From: CADEEN01 sp040384625
GTDB taxonomy: Bacteria > Pseudomonadota > Gammaproteobacteria > Burkholderiales > Burkholderiaceae_C
NCBI GenBank assembly: GCA_040384625.1
Contig: JAZKIW010000059.1
Coordinates: 1 to 64,000, forward strand
Reading direction: 5' to 3'
Length of the DNA stretch: 64,000 bases
This document shows positions 31,616 to 40,969 of this stretch, in pieces (position 1 is the first letter of the stretch; each line of letters starts with the position of its first letter). The translations under genes and the position numbers were made by a program. The notes below the pieces were generated by a model, which saw only the letters and a program-made list of their open reading frames with translations, made no database searches and had not been told where the DNA came from.

Positions 31616-33103
31616 TCAGCCGAGGTACCGGGCTTCGAGGTGGGCCTTGAAGTGCGCGGGATTCAAGGTCTCCCCGCTGGCGCGCAGGGACAGCTCGTCG
31701 GTCGACCAGCGGGAGGCTTGCGACCAGATGTTGTCGCGCAGCCAGTCGAACACGAGTGCCCAGTCACCGCGCGCAATGCGCGCGTCCAGATCAGGCGTGG
31801 CGCGCCGCATCGTGGCGAACCACTGCGCTGCATACATCGCGCCGAGCGAGTAGCAGGGAAAGTAGCCGAACAGCGACTCCGGCCAGTGCACGTCCTGCAT
31901 CGGCCCGTCCTTGAAGTTGCCGCGTGTGTCGAGGCCGAGCAGTTCCTGCATCCCGGCGTCCCACAACGCGGGCACGTCTTCCGGCTCGATCAGGCCCTCG
32001 ATCAGCGGGCGTTCGATCTCGTAGCGCAGGATCACGTGCGCCGGATAGGTCACCTCGTCGGCATCGACTCGGATCAAGCCGCGCCGCACGCGGGTGAGCA
32101 GGCGGTGCAGGTTGCCGGGCTCGAACGCCGGCTGAGCGCCGAAGGCCTCGACCAGGATCGGTGCCACCGCCTGAGCGAAACCAGGGTGACCGCCGAGCTG
32201 CATCTCGAACGACAGCGACTGGCTTTCGTGGATCGCCATCGAACGCGCTTCGCTGACGGGCTGACCGAGCCAGTCGCGCGGGCGGTTCTGCTCGTAGCGG
32301 CCATGCCCGGTCTCGTGCACGGTCCCCATCAGGGCCGGCAGGAACTGGTCCTCGCGGTAGCGAGTGGTCATGCGCACGTCTTCGGGCACGCCACCTGAGA
32401 ACGGGTGCGCGCTGGCGTCCAGGCGTCCGGCCTCGAAGTCGAAGCCCAGCCGCAGCACCACCTGCTGGCACATCGCGCGCTGGGCATCAATGGCGAACGG
32501 CCCCACCGGTTCGAGCACCATCTCGTGCGACTGCCGTTCGATGACGCGCTGGATCAATGCGGGCAGCCATTGCCGCACCGCGCCGAAGACGCGGTCGACC
32601 GCAGCACTCGTCATGCCCGGCTCGTAGCGGTCCATCAAGGCGTCGTACTTGGCCAGGCCAGACTGCTGCGACAGCAGCGCGGCTTCCTCGCGGGCGATGG
32701 CCAGCACCGGTTTCCAGTGCTCGACAAAGCCCTTCCAGTCGTTGGCCGGGCGCAGCGTGCGCCAGGCGTGCTCGCAGCGCGAAGTCGCTAGCTGGCGCCG
32801 TTGCACCAGGTCGGTCGGCAGCGCATTGGCGTTGTGCCAGTCGCGGCGGATCTCGCGCAGGTTGGCGCGCTGATGTTCCGACAGCGGCTCCTGGTCGGCT
32901 CGCGCCAGGCGCTCCGCCATGGTGGTGTCGGTGCGCATGCGGTGCATCAGCGCGGCCAGTTCGGCCAGTGCCGCAGCGCGCGCCTCGTTGCCCTTGGGCG
33001 GCATGTTGGCCGCCTGGTCCCACCAGACGATCGAAGCCAAGTGCTGGAAATGGTGCAGGCGCGTGTAGTGCGTCGCGAGGTCGTCGTAGGTGGGCGTCTT
33101 CAT
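31616..33103 (-). CDS. Metallocarboxypeptidase of family M32 (Taq type)
   Basis: A 495-residue zinc carboxypeptidase removing C-terminal residues from peptides. The H-E-x-x-H site reads V-H-E-T-G-H-G-R-Y-E-Q-N, followed by A-I-H-E-S-Q-S-L, which provides the third ligand, and I-L-R-Y-E-I-E-R. Length is normal for the family. It ends 5 bases from the patatin gene (convergent) and lies 31 bases downstream of the YqaA-like gene. Confidence 0.94.
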   Translation of the reverse strand: MKTPTYDDLATHYTRLHHFQHLASIVWWDQAANMPPKGNEARAAALAELAALMHRMRTDTTMAERLARADQEPLSEHQRANLREIRRDWHNANALPTDLVQRRQLATSRCEHAWRTLRPANDWKGFVEHWKPVLAIAREEAALLSQQSGLAKYDALMDRYEPGMTSAAVDRVFGAVRQWLPALIQRVIERQSHEMVLEPVGPFAIDAQRAMCQQVVLRLGFDFEAGRLDASAHPFSGGVPEDVRMTTRYREDQFLPALMGTVHETGHGRYEQNRPRDWLGQPVSEARSMAIHESQSLSFEMQLGGHPGFAQAVAPILVEAFGAQPAFEPGNLHRLLTRVRRGLIRVDADEVTYPAHVILRYEIERPLIEGLIEPEDVPALWDAGMQELLGLDTRGNFKDGPMQDVHWPESLFGYFPCYSLGAMYAAQWFATMRRATPDLDARIARGDWALVFDWLRDNIWSQASRWSTDELSLRASGETLNPAHFKAHLEARYLG

Positions 33104-33134
33104 GCAGGGCTCCGAACGGGAGAAGGCGATTGTC

Positions 33135-33623
33135 TCAACCTGGATCGAACTGCCCGGGAAAGACCCACAAGAGGGCGGCGGTCATCGTGAGATAGCGCGC
33201 GAACTTGCCGATCGCCATGTAGCCCACGCAGGGCCAGAACGGCAGCTTGAGCCATCCAGCCACGGCACAGATCGGGTCGCCCACCACCGGCAGCCACGAC
33301 AGCAGGCAGGCCTTGGCACCGAAGCGCTCGAGCCACTGCAACGCGCGCAGCTCGATTGGCTTGCGGTGCCGCACGCGCTCGTAGGCGCGCTCGGCGCCGT
33401 AGCCCATCCACCACGAGATGGCACCGCCCATGGTGTTGCCCAGGGTTGCCACGAGCACGGCCGGCCAGAACATGTCGGGGTTGAGCTTCACCAGGCCGAA
33501 CACCGCGGGCTCGCTGCCCATCGGCAACAGGGTCGCCGAGATCAAGGCGATGACGAAAACCGACGTCAGGCCGAACTTGGGCAAGGCCAGCGCGGCCAGC
33601 AGCGGGGCGATCCAGGCATCCAT
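33135..33623 (-). CDS. YqaA/DedA-type VTT-domain membrane protein
   Basis: A 162-residue inner-membrane protein of the VTT superfamily. The signature is V-A-T-L-G-N-T-M-G-G-A-I-S-W-W-M-G-Y-G, with re-entrant hydrophobic segments and L-P-V-V-G-D-P-I-C-A-V-A-G near residues 111-123. Related proteins move lipids or keep the proton-motive force; the exact role is unknown. The ATG is the complement of 33621-33623. Confidence 0.85.
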   Translation of the reverse strand: MDAWIAPLLAALALPKFGLTSVFVIALISATLLPMGSEPAVFGLVKLNPDMFWPAVLVATLGNTMGGAISWWMGYGAERAYERVRHRKPIELRALQWLERFGAKACLLSWLPVVGDPICAVAGWLKLPFWPCVGYMAIGKFARYLTMTAALLWVFPGQFDPG

Positions 33624-33687
33624 GAAGGCGGGATTATCGACAGCGCCGGCCAGACGCGCGCTGGCCGGAGGTGCTGCCTCCGATCGC

Positions 33688-33693
33688 TATACT
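33688..33693 (+). promoter_or_regulatory. Possible -10 of the dusB-fis promoter
   Basis: TATACT lies 38 bases before the dusB start and follows a short dyad (GGAGG / CCTCC). No good -35 is seen. In other bacteria the dusB-fis promoter is strongly growth-rate controlled; nothing here shows that directly. Confidence 0.35.
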
Positions 33694-33730
33694 TGCGCCT
33701 CTTTTTTCAGCACCCTCCCCCCGGCCCCCC

Positions 33731-34774
33731 ATGAAACTCGGCGCACACGAGCTGCCGAACAACCTGTTCGTTGCCCCGATGGCGGGTGTGACGGACCGGC
33801 CGTTCCGCCAGTTGTGCAGGCGCCTGGGCGCCGGTTATGCGGTCAGCGAGATGGTCACGTCCCGGCGCGAGCTGTGGTCGTCGCTGAAGACCTCGCGCCG
33901 CGCCGACCATGCCGGCGAACCAGGGCCGATCGCGGTGCAGATCGCCGGCGTCGACCCGGCGGAGATGGCCGATGCGGCTCGCTACAACATCGACCGCGGG
34001 GCCCAGATCATCGACATCAACATGGGCTGCCCGGCCAAGAAGGTGTGCAATGTCTGGGCCGGCTCGGCCCTGATGAGCAATGTGCCGCTCGCGCTGCGCA
34101 TCGTCGAAGCAGTGGTGGCCGCCTGCGTGCCCCACGGCGTGCCGGTGACGCTGAAGATGCGCAGCGGCCGCAACGAGGCGGAGAAGAACGCCGTCGACCT
34201 GGCACGCATGGCCGAGCGCGCCGGTGTGGCGATGCTCAGCGTGCACGGTCGCACGCGCGAGCAGGGCTTCAAGGGCCTGGCCGAACATGACACGGTCGCC
34301 GCCGTGAAGGCCGCGCTCGCGATCCCGGTCGTCGCCAACGGGGACATCGACTCGCCCGAGAAGGCGCGCGCGGTGCTGGCCTACACCAAGGCCGACGCGC
34401 TGATGATCGGCCGCGCGGCGCAGGGCCGGCCCTGGCTCTTCCGCGAGATCGCGCACTACCTGGCCACCGGTGCGCAGCTCGCACCGCCAACCACGCTGCA
34501 GGCCGCGGCCTGGCTCACCGAGCACCTGCACGATCACTACGGCCTGTACGGTGAAGCGAGCGGTGTGCGCAGTGCGCGCAAGCACATCGGCTGGGCGCTG
34601 CGCGAACTACCGGGGGGCGAGGCCTTCCGAAATGAGATGAACCGCATCGACGACTGCAGGGCGCAAGTGGCCGCCGTGGGCGACTGGTTCGCGCGCCTTG
34701 CGGAACAACATGAGTGGCTGCCGCGCGTGCGCGTCGCGGCGGCCAACGACGACCTGATCGAGCTGAGGGCATGA
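33731..34774 (+). CDS. dusB: tRNA-dihydrouridine synthase B
   Basis: A 347-residue flavoenzyme that reduces uridines in the tRNA D-loop. Motifs are V-A-P-M-A-G-V-T-D-R-P-F-R, D-I-N-M-G-C-P-A-K-K-V (catalytic Cys), L-S-V-H-G-R-T-R-E-Q and I-G-R-A-A-Q-G-R-P-W. Length is normal. It precedes fis with an ATGA overlap, the conserved dusB-fis arrangement. Confidence 0.96.
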   Translation: MKLGAHELPNNLFVAPMAGVTDRPFRQLCRRLGAGYAVSEMVTSRRELWSSLKTSRRADHAGEPGPIAVQIAGVDPAEMADAARYNIDRGAQIIDINMGCPAKKVCNVWAGSALMSNVPLALRIVEAVVAACVPHGVPVTLKMRSGRNEAEKNAVDLARMAERAGVAMLSVHGRTREQGFKGLAEHDTVAAVKAALAIPVVANGDIDSPEKARAVLAYTKADALMIGRAAQGRPWLFREIAHYLATGAQLAPPTTLQAAAWLTEHLHDHYGLYGEASGVRSARKHIGWALRELPGGEAFRNEMNRIDDCRAQVAAVGDWFARLAEQHEWLPRVRVAAANDDLIELRA

Positions 34775-35007
34775 CCAAGAAGCACATCGACGCCTGCGTG
34801 CGTGAGAGTCTCGAGCAGTACTTCAAGGACCTGCGCGGCGCCGAACCGCACTCGATGCACGAGATGATCATCGCGACGGTCGAGAAGCCGCTGCTCGACG
34901 TGGTGATGAAGCACGCCGATGGCAACCAGAGCAAGGCCGCCGAGTGGCTGGGCCTGAACCGCAACACCCTGCGGCGCAAGCTGGTCGAACACAAATTGAT
35001 CAAGTAG
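34771..35007 (+). CDS. fis: DNA-binding protein Fis
   Basis: A 78-residue nucleoid protein and growth-phase regulator. The C-terminal helix-turn-helix G-N-Q-S-K-A-A-E-W-L-G-L-N-R-N-T-L-R-R-K-L is the Fis signature. It is shorter at the N-terminus than E. coli Fis (98 residues), as usual in beta-proteobacteria. It is coupled to dusB and followed by purH 38 bases downstream. Confidence 0.95.
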   Translation: MTKKHIDACVRESLEQYFKDLRGAEPHSMHEMIIATVEKPLLDVVMKHADGNQSKAAEWLGLNRNTLRRKLVEHKLIK

Positions 35008-35045
35008 GAAAAACGGATCGCCGCGCGACCGTTTCCGGGGGCTGA

Positions 35046-36629
35046 ATGAGTTCATTGACTGCGTTGATTTCCGTGTCGGACAAGACCGGCATCGTCGACT
35101 TCGCGCGCGAATTGCACCGGGCCGGCGTGAAGCTGTTGTCCACCGGCGGTACCGCAAAGCTGCTGGCGCAGAACGACCTGCCGGTGACCGAGGTCAGCGA
35201 GGTCACCGGTTTTCCGGAAATGCTCGACGGCCGCGTCAAGACCCTGCATCCGCGCATCCACGGCGGCCTGCTGGCGCGACGCGACCAACCGGCACACATG
35301 GCGGCCCTGCAGGCGCATGGCATCGGCACCATCGACCTGCTGGTGATCAACCTGTACCCGTTCGCTCAGGCCACGGCGAAGGTCGACTGCACGCTTGACG
35401 ACGCAATCGAGAACATCGATATCGGCGGCCCGGCGATGCTGCGCGCCGCGGCCAAGAACTGGCAGGACGTGGCCGTGGTGATCGACCCGGCCGACTACGT
35501 CCAGGTGCTGGCCGAGTTGCAGTCGGGCGGCCTCCAGCGCGCCACGAAGTTCGCGCTGGCGCGCAAGGTCTTCGCGCACACCGCCGCCTACGACGGCATG
35601 ATCAGCAACTACCTGGGCACGCTCGAGGCCGGCGCCGAGCTGGCCGGTGGCCAGGTGCCATCGCGCCACGAGTACCCCGCCGTGTTCACGCTGCAGCTGA
35701 CCAAGACGCAGGACATGCGCTACGGCGAGAACCCGCACCAGAGTGCGGCCTTCTACCGCGACGCCAACCCCACGCACGGCCTGCTCGCCGGCTGGCGCCA
35801 GCTGCAGGGCAAGGAACTCAGCTACAACAACATCGCCGACGCCGACGCTGCCTGGGAGTGCGTCAAGACCTTCGGCGCCGCTGTCGCCGCATGCGTGATC
35901 GTCAAGCACGCCAACCCCTGTGGCGTGGCCGTCGGTGCGACGGTCGGCGAGGCCTACGCCAAGGCCCTGAAGACCGACCCGACTTCGGCCTTCGGCGGCA
36001 TCATCGCCTTCAATGTCCCGCTCGACGGCGCGGCGGCCGAGCAGGTCGCGAAGCAGTTCGTCGAAGTGATCATTGCGCCCGCCATCGCGCCCGAAGCGCG
36101 TGCGGTGTTCGCGGCCAAGCAGAACGTGCGCTTGCTCGAAGTGGACCTGGCCCCGGCCACCAATGCGCTGGACATGAAGCGCGTCGGCGGCGGACTGCTG
36201 CTGCAGTCGAGCGACGCGCGCAACGTGAGGCGTGACGAGCTGCGCGTCGTGACGAAGAAGGCACCGAGCGCGGCGCAACTCGACGACCTGCTGTTCGCCT
36301 GGAAGGTGGCCAAGTTTGTCAAGAGCAATGCCATCGTCTTCTGCGCCGGCGGCATGACCCTGGGCGTCGGTGCGGGCCAGATGAGCCGCATCGACAGCGC
36401 GCGCATCGCCTCGATCAAGGCCGGTAACGCGGGCCTGTCGCTGTCCGGTTCGGCGGTCGCCAGCGACGCCTTCTTCCCGTTCCGCGACGGCCTGGACGTG
36501 GTCGTCGACGCCGGCGCAAGCTGCGTGATCCAGCCCGGCGGCTCGATGCGCGACGCCGAGGTCATCGCCGCGGCAGACGAGCGCGGCATCGCGATGGTGT
36601 TGACGGGCGTGCGTCACTTCCGCCACTGA
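35046..36629 (+). CDS. purH: Bifunctional AICAR transformylase / IMP cyclohydrolase
   Basis: A 527-residue enzyme catalysing the last two steps of IMP synthesis. The N-terminal MGS-like domain begins L-I-S-V-S-D-K-T-G-I and contains L-S-T-G-G-T. The C-terminal transformylase domain has L-R-Y-G-E-N-P-H-Q, K-H-A-N-P-C-G-V and S-D-A-F-F-P-F-R-D. Length is standard. Its position after fis is frequent in beta-proteobacteria. It converges on ndh across 34 bases containing a GACGGC / GCCGTC dyad. Confidence 0.97.
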   Translation: MSSLTALISVSDKTGIVDFARELHRAGVKLLSTGGTAKLLAQNDLPVTEVSEVTGFPEMLDGRVKTLHPRIHGGLLARRDQPAHMAALQAHGIGTIDLLVINLYPFAQATAKVDCTLDDAIENIDIGGPAMLRAAAKNWQDVAVVIDPADYVQVLAELQSGGLQRATKFALARKVFAHTAAYDGMISNYLGTLEAGAELAGGQVPSRHEYPAVFTLQLTKTQDMRYGENPHQSAAFYRDANPTHGLLAGWRQLQGKELSYNNIADADAAWECVKTFGAAVAACVIVKHANPCGVAVGATVGEAYAKALKTDPTSAFGGIIAFNVPLDGAAAEQVAKQFVEVIIAPAIAPEARAVFAAKQNVRLLEVDLAPATNALDMKRVGGGLLLQSSDARNVRRDELRVVTKKAPSAAQLDDLLFAWKVAKFVKSNAIVFCAGGMTLGVGAGQMSRIDSARIASIKAGNAGLSLSGSAVASDAFFPFRDGLDVVVDAGASCVIQPGGSMRDAEVIAAADERGIAMVLTGVRHFRH

Positions 36630-36663
36630 GCGCGGGGCGGTCGGCCGACGGCGCGGCCGTCGC

Positions 36664-37944
36664 TCAGGGGCCGGGTTCGCGACGGACCGAACCGAACACG
36701 ATGCGCGCGTGGCGCTGGTAGGTACCGTAGGCCCAGGCCCAGTTGATCAGCACAGCCAGGCGGTTGCGAAAGCCGATCAGGAAGAACACGTGCGCCGCGA
36801 GCCAGAACCACCAGGCGACGAGGCCAGAGAAGCGCAGGCCGCGCAGGTCGACCACTGCGGCCATGCGGCCGATGGTGGCCAAGTTGCCGTAGTCGCGGTA
36901 GCGGAAGGCCGCTACGCTGCGGCCGGCCATGCGGGCACGGATCGTGGCCGCCACGTGCGCACCCATCTGCTTGGCCGCCGGCGCGATGCCGGGTACCGGC
37001 TGGCCGTTGGCTTGGGTCAGCGCCGCCAGGTCGCCAGCGACGAAGATCTCGGGGTGGCCGGGCAGCGTCAGCCCCGGCTCGACCTGCACCCGACCGGCCC
37101 GGTCCAGGGGTGCAGCCAGCAGCGTACCGAGCGGCGAAGCGGCCACGCCGGCAGCCCACAACACAGTGCGTGCCGGCGTGCGCTCGCTGCCCCGCACATA
37201 ACCCTCGGCATCGATGGCCTGGACCGCTACCCCCGTCAGCAGCTCGACGCCGAGACGCTGCAGTTGCGCCGCCGCGCGCCCGGACAGCTCGGGCGGGAAC
37301 GACGCCAGCACGCGCGGCCCGGCCTCGACGAGCTGGACCCGGGCCCGCGCCGGGTCGATGCGCCGGAACTCGTTCTTCAGCGTGTGGCGAGCGATCTCGG
37401 CCAGTGTGCCGGCGAGCTCGACGCCGGTGGGACCGCCGCCGACCACGGCGAAGGTCAGCCAGGCGTCACGCTCGGCCTCGCTCTGCGCGACCTCGGCGCG
37501 CTCGAACGCCAGCAGGATGCGCCGACGCAACTCGAGCGCGTCGTCGAGTGTCTTCAGGCCAGGCGCGAAAGCGGCCCATTCGTCATGGCCAAAGTAGGCA
37601 TGGCCGGCGCCGCTGGCGACGACCAGAATGTCATACGTCAGCCCGGCGCCCGCCGCGGTGCCGACGCTGCGCCCCGCGGTGTCGATCGAAGTGACCTCGG
37701 CCATGTGCACCTGGACATTGCGCTGGTCGCGCAGGATGTGGCGCAGCGGCGCAGCGATGTCGCCCGCCGACAGCCCGGCGGTCGCCACCTGGTACAGCAG
37801 GGGCTGGAACAGGTGGTGGTTGGCGCGGTCGATGAGTACGATGTCGACCTCGGCCTTGGCCAGTGCGCGTGTGGTCCACAAGCCGGCGAAGCCGCCGCCA
37901 ATGATCACGACCCGAGGCCGCGCCGGGATGCCTGTGCTGTCCAT
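36664..37944 (-). CDS. ndh: Type II NADH dehydrogenase (NDH-2)
   Basis: A 426-residue membrane-associated flavoprotein passing electrons from NADH to quinone without pumping protons. The FAD-binding motif is I-I-G-G-G-F-A-G-L at the N-terminus, and the NADH-binding motif V-V-G-G-G-P-T-G-V-E-L-A lies near residue 165. A-A-K-Q-M-G-A-H-V-A and the hydrophobic C-terminal segment W-W-F-W-L-A-A-H-V-F-F-L-I-G-F are typical. I use the ATG complementary to 37942-37944; a GTG three codons upstream is possible. Confidence 0.92.
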   Translation of the reverse strand: MDSTGIPARPRVVIIGGGFAGLWTTRALAKAEVDIVLIDRANHHLFQPLLYQVATAGLSAGDIAAPLRHILRDQRNVQVHMAEVTSIDTAGRSVGTAAGAGLTYDILVVASGAGHAYFGHDEWAAFAPGLKTLDDALELRRRILLAFERAEVAQSEAERDAWLTFAVVGGGPTGVELAGTLAEIARHTLKNEFRRIDPARARVQLVEAGPRVLASFPPELSGRAAAQLQRLGVELLTGVAVQAIDAEGYVRGSERTPARTVLWAAGVAASPLGTLLAAPLDRAGRVQVEPGLTLPGHPEIFVAGDLAALTQANGQPVPGIAPAAKQMGAHVAATIRARMAGRSVAAFRYRDYGNLATIGRMAAVVDLRGLRFSGLVAWWFWLAAHVFFLIGFRNRLAVLINWAWAYGTYQRHARIVFGSVRREPGP

Positions 37945-38007
37945 GGGTGGCACGCTACCTCATATCTCCCGATGCAGCCAGACTGTGCCTGCAGCTAGCA
38001 TCACCGC

Positions 38008-38628
38008 ATGTCCGCTGCCGACCTGATGGGTTATCTGCTGGCCCTGATTGCGCGACTGATCACCGGCGCCCAGGGCCACTGGAAGGGTTGCCCGCCGACG
38101 GCCGAACAGCGCATCTACTTCGCCAACCACCAGAGCCATTTCGACTGGGTGCTGATCTGGGCCGCCCTGCCCAAGGACCTGCGTGCCACGACTCGGCCGA
38201 TCGCGGCGCGCGACTACTGGACCTCGAGCCCGTTCAAGCACTGGATCACGCGTGAGGTGTTCAATGCGGTCTACGTCGCCCGGCAGCGCAGCGACGACCA
38301 GGACCCGCTCGAACCGCTCGCCGATGCGCTCAAGCAGGGCGACTCGCTGGTGATCTTCCCGGAGGGCACGCGCAGCAACAAGGGCGATCCGCAGCCCTTC
38401 AAGAGCGGCCTCTATCACCTGGCCGAACAGTTCCCGCAGGTGCAACTGGTGCCGGCCTGGATCGACAACGTGCAGCGCGTGATGCCCAAGGGCGAGGTCG
38501 TGCCGGTGCCGATCCTGTGCACCGTGACCTTCGGCGCGCCGCTGCACCTGGGCGTCGAGGAGGACAAGCGCGCTTTCCTCGACCGCGCACGCAATGCGGT
38601 GCTGGCCCTGCGCCCGCGCACCACATGA
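38008..38628 (+). CDS. plsC: 1-acyl-sn-glycerol-3-phosphate acyltransferase-like protein
   Basis: A 206-residue PlsC-family acyltransferase, distinct from the one at 9458. The H-x4-D motif is N-H-Q-S-H-F-D at residues 40-46 and F-P-E-G-T-R is at 117-122. An N-terminal helix (about 4-19) anchors it. Its stop overlaps the start of the cytidylyltransferase-like gene (ATGA), so the pair would make phosphatidate and convert it to CDP-diacylglycerol. Confidence 0.88.
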   Translation: MSAADLMGYLLALIARLITGAQGHWKGCPPTAEQRIYFANHQSHFDWVLIWAALPKDLRATTRPIAARDYWTSSPFKHWITREVFNAVYVARQRSDDQDPLEPLADALKQGDSLVIFPEGTRSNKGDPQPFKSGLYHLAEQFPQVQLVPAWIDNVQRVMPKGEVVPVPILCTVTFGAPLHLGVEEDKRAFLDRARNAVLALRPRTT

Positions 38629-39605
38629 GACTCGGCAGCCTGCGCCAGCTGAGCGTCGACGAGCAGGTCGCGCTGCTGTTCCTGATCCTGTTCGGCGTGC
38701 TGATCCTGGTCACGCTGGGCACCTTTCTCTACTCGCTGCGCGACACGCCCGACACCCACACCCCCGGCGCCCAGCGCTTCCGGCGCGATCTGCGGGCCGT
38801 CTGGATCGGCACCCTGCTGTTCTGGCTGGCCTGGATCTCCGGCCCGGTCGGCGCCACCCTGTTCTTCGGCCTGTTCTCTTTCCTGGCGCTGCGCGAATTC
38901 ATCACCCTGCAGCACACCCGGCGCAGCGACCACCGCAGCCTGATCCTGGCCTTCTTCTTCGTGCTGCCGGTGCAGTACGCGATCGTCGCCACGCGTCACT
39001 TCGACCTGTTCACCGTCTTCATCCCCGTGTACGTCTTCTTCGCCATACCCGTGGTCAGCGCGCTGGCCGGCGATCCGCACCGCTTCCTCGAACGCAACGC
39101 CAAGATCCAGTGGGGCATCGTGGTCTGCGTCTACGGCTTGTCGCACGCACCGGCCCTGCTGCTGCTCGATTTCAAGGGCTACGAGGGCCGTGGCGCCTTC
39201 CTGCTCTTCTTCCTGGTCATCGTCGCCGCCGTGGCCCAGGTGGTGCAGGAGCTGTCCAGCCGCTGGCTGCGGCGCCGGCCGCTGGCGCGCCAGATCAGCC
39301 GCAGCTTCTCGGCGCGGGCCTGGATCATCGGCACCCTGGCCGCGGCCGTCGTCGGTGGGCTGCTGTACTGGATCACGCCGTTCAAGGCCGGCCAGGCCTT
39401 GGTGATGGCCTTCATCGCCGCCGGCTGCGGCACACTCGGCGAGTTCGTCATGAAGGCCTTGAAGCGCGACGCCGGCGTGCACCATTGGGGCAACCGCAGC
39501 GGCGTGACCGGTGCGGTCGGCCTGCTGGACCGCGTCGCACCGCTGTGTTTCGCGGCACCGGTGTTCTTCCATTCGGTGCGCTGGTACTTCAAGTTGAGCC
39601 TCTGA
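38625..39605 (+). CDS. cdsA: Phosphatidate cytidylyltransferase-like membrane protein
   Basis: A 326-residue polytopic membrane protein with about eight helices. The C-terminal part holds the CdsA-like signature G-C-G-T-L-G-E-F-V-M-K-A-L-K-R-D-A-G-V and S-G-V-T-G-A-V-G-L-L-D-R-V-A-P-L. CdsA makes CDP-diacylglycerol from phosphatidate and CTP. The coupled plsC upstream supports this. It may be a second, non-essential copy, because beta-proteobacteria usually also have cdsA near uppS-bamA. Confidence 0.85.
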   Translation: MRLGSLRQLSVDEQVALLFLILFGVLILVTLGTFLYSLRDTPDTHTPGAQRFRRDLRAVWIGTLLFWLAWISGPVGATLFFGLFSFLALREFITLQHTRRSDHRSLILAFFFVLPVQYAIVATRHFDLFTVFIPVYVFFAIPVVSALAGDPHRFLERNAKIQWGIVVCVYGLSHAPALLLLDFKGYEGRGAFLLFFLVIVAAVAQVVQELSSRWLRRRPLARQISRSFSARAWIIGTLAAAVVGGLLYWITPFKAGQALVMAFIAAGCGTLGEFVMKALKRDAGVHHWGNRSGVTGAVGLLDRVAPLCFAAPVFFHSVRWYFKLSL

Positions 39606-39613
39606 CCATCCCC

Positions 39614-40162
39614 ATGCGCATCCTCGGCATCGACCCCGGCCTGCAGACCACCGGCTTCGGCATCATCGACGCCGACGGCCCGCGCCTGGGCTACGTGGCC
39701 AGCGGCACGATCAAGACTGCGACCGTCGCGCGCGGCGACCTGCCGGCGCGGCTGAAGATCATCTTCGAAGGCGTGTGCGAGGTCGCGGCGCGCTACGAAG
39801 CCAGTTGCGCCGCCGTCGAGATCGTCTTCGTCAACGTCAACCCGCAGAGCACCCTGCTGCTCGGCCAGGCGCGCGGCGCGGCGCTGGCGGCCCTGGTGTC
39901 GCGCTCGCTCGCAGTGTCGGAGTACACCGCACTGCAGATGAAGAAGGCCATCGTCGGCAGTGGGCACGCCCAGAAGTCACAGGTGCAGGCGATGGTGCAA
40001 CGCCTGCTGTCGCTGTCGGCCGCGCCGGGCACCGATGCGGCTGATGCGCTGGGCATCGCTATTACCCATGCGCACGCCGGCGCATCGCTGGCGGCGCTGG
40101 CCAAGGTCACGCCGCTCGAGCGCCGCCAGCACGCGCAGTACCGGCGCGGGCGGGCTTATTGA
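39614..40162 (+). CDS. ruvC: Holliday junction resolvase RuvC
   Basis: A 182-residue endonuclease cutting Holliday junctions. The N-terminal I-L-G-I-D-P-G-L-Q-T-T-G-F-G holds Asp7, and V-E-I-V-F-V-N-V-N-P-Q-S-T and G-T-D-A-A-D-A-L-G-I-A-I carry the remaining acidic residues. It lies 8 bases after the cdsA-like gene. No ruvA or ruvB is in the window. Confidence 0.96.
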   Translation: MRILGIDPGLQTTGFGIIDADGPRLGYVASGTIKTATVARGDLPARLKIIFEGVCEVAARYEASCAAVEIVFVNVNPQSTLLLGQARGAALAALVSRSLAVSEYTALQMKKAIVGSGHAQKSQVQAMVQRLLSLSAAPGTDAADALGIAITHAHAGASLAALAKVTPLERRQHAQYRRGRAY

Positions 40163-40187
40163 GCCGACCATCGAGAGAATGAACGCG

Positions 40188-40961
40188 ATGGATCCCAACG
40201 CCACGAACATCGACCTGCCCCGCATCGCGGTGGTGACCGGCGGTGCGAAGGGCATCGGCTGGGCGACCGTCCAGGCGCTGCTGAAGAGCGGGGCGCTTCC
40301 TGTCCTGTTCGACCGCGACGCCGAGGCGCTCGGGACAGCAACCGAGGCCCTGACCCGGCAGGCCATCGACCACCTGGTGGTCCAGGTCGATGTCACCGAC
40401 GAGCCTGCCGTCGAGGCGGCTTTCGCCCAGGTTCAGGCGCGCTACGGCCGCATCGACGTCCTCGTCAACAACGCGGGCACCGCGCTGCGCCGGCCGACCC
40501 TCGAGTTGTCGGCGGCAGACTGGCAGAAGGTCGTCGACCTGAACCTGACGGCGGTCTTCCTGTGCTGCCGCGCTGCGGCGCGCTCGATGGTCCCGGCCGG
40601 TCGTGGCGCGATCGTGAACGTTGCATCGATCATGGGGCTGTCGGGCGGCGGCCCTTATCCAAACCTGTCCTACCACTCGACCAAGGGAGCGATCGTCAAC
40701 ATGACGCGGGCCCTGGCCGTCGAATGGGCCGCCAACGGCATTCGCGTCAATGCGGTCGCCCCGGCGTGGGTGCGCACCGAGCTGACCCAGCGCCTGCTGA
40801 GCGACCCGGCGATGGTGGACCGGATCCTCGATCTGACGCCGATGCGCAGCCTAGTCGAAGCCACCGACGTGGCCGATGCCATTGCCTTCCTGGTCTCGGA
40901 CCAGGCGCGCATGATCACCGGTCACACCCTGCCGATCGACGGCGGCTATCTGGCGCAATAG
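40188..40961 (+). CDS. Short-chain dehydrogenase/reductase
   Basis: A 257-residue classical SDR. The cofactor motif T-G-G-A-K-G-I-G lies near residue 17, N-N-A-G near 89, and the catalytic Ser and Y-H-S-T-K later; it ends with I-D-G-G-Y-L as in FabG-like enzymes. Substrate unknown. Two starts are possible: ATG 40179, with the purine-rich GAGAGA directly against it, and ATG 40188, with that sequence at proper spacing. I chose 40188. Confidence 0.88.
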   Translation: MDPNATNIDLPRIAVVTGGAKGIGWATVQALLKSGALPVLFDRDAEALGTATEALTRQAIDHLVVQVDVTDEPAVEAAFAQVQARYGRIDVLVNNAGTALRRPTLELSAADWQKVVDLNLTAVFLCCRAAARSMVPAGRGAIVNVASIMGLSGGGPYPNLSYHSTKGAIVNMTRALAVEWAANGIRVNAVAPAWVRTELTQRLLSDPAMVDRILDLTPMRSLVEATDVADAIAFLVSDQARMITGHTLPIDGGYLAQ

Positions 40962-40969
40962 CGCTGCGC

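Noticed and set aside
35052..36626. A 524-codon minus-strand frame opposite purH
   Set aside because: Exact antisense shadow of a conserved gene with His/Arg/Gly-rich, non-protein-like sequence.
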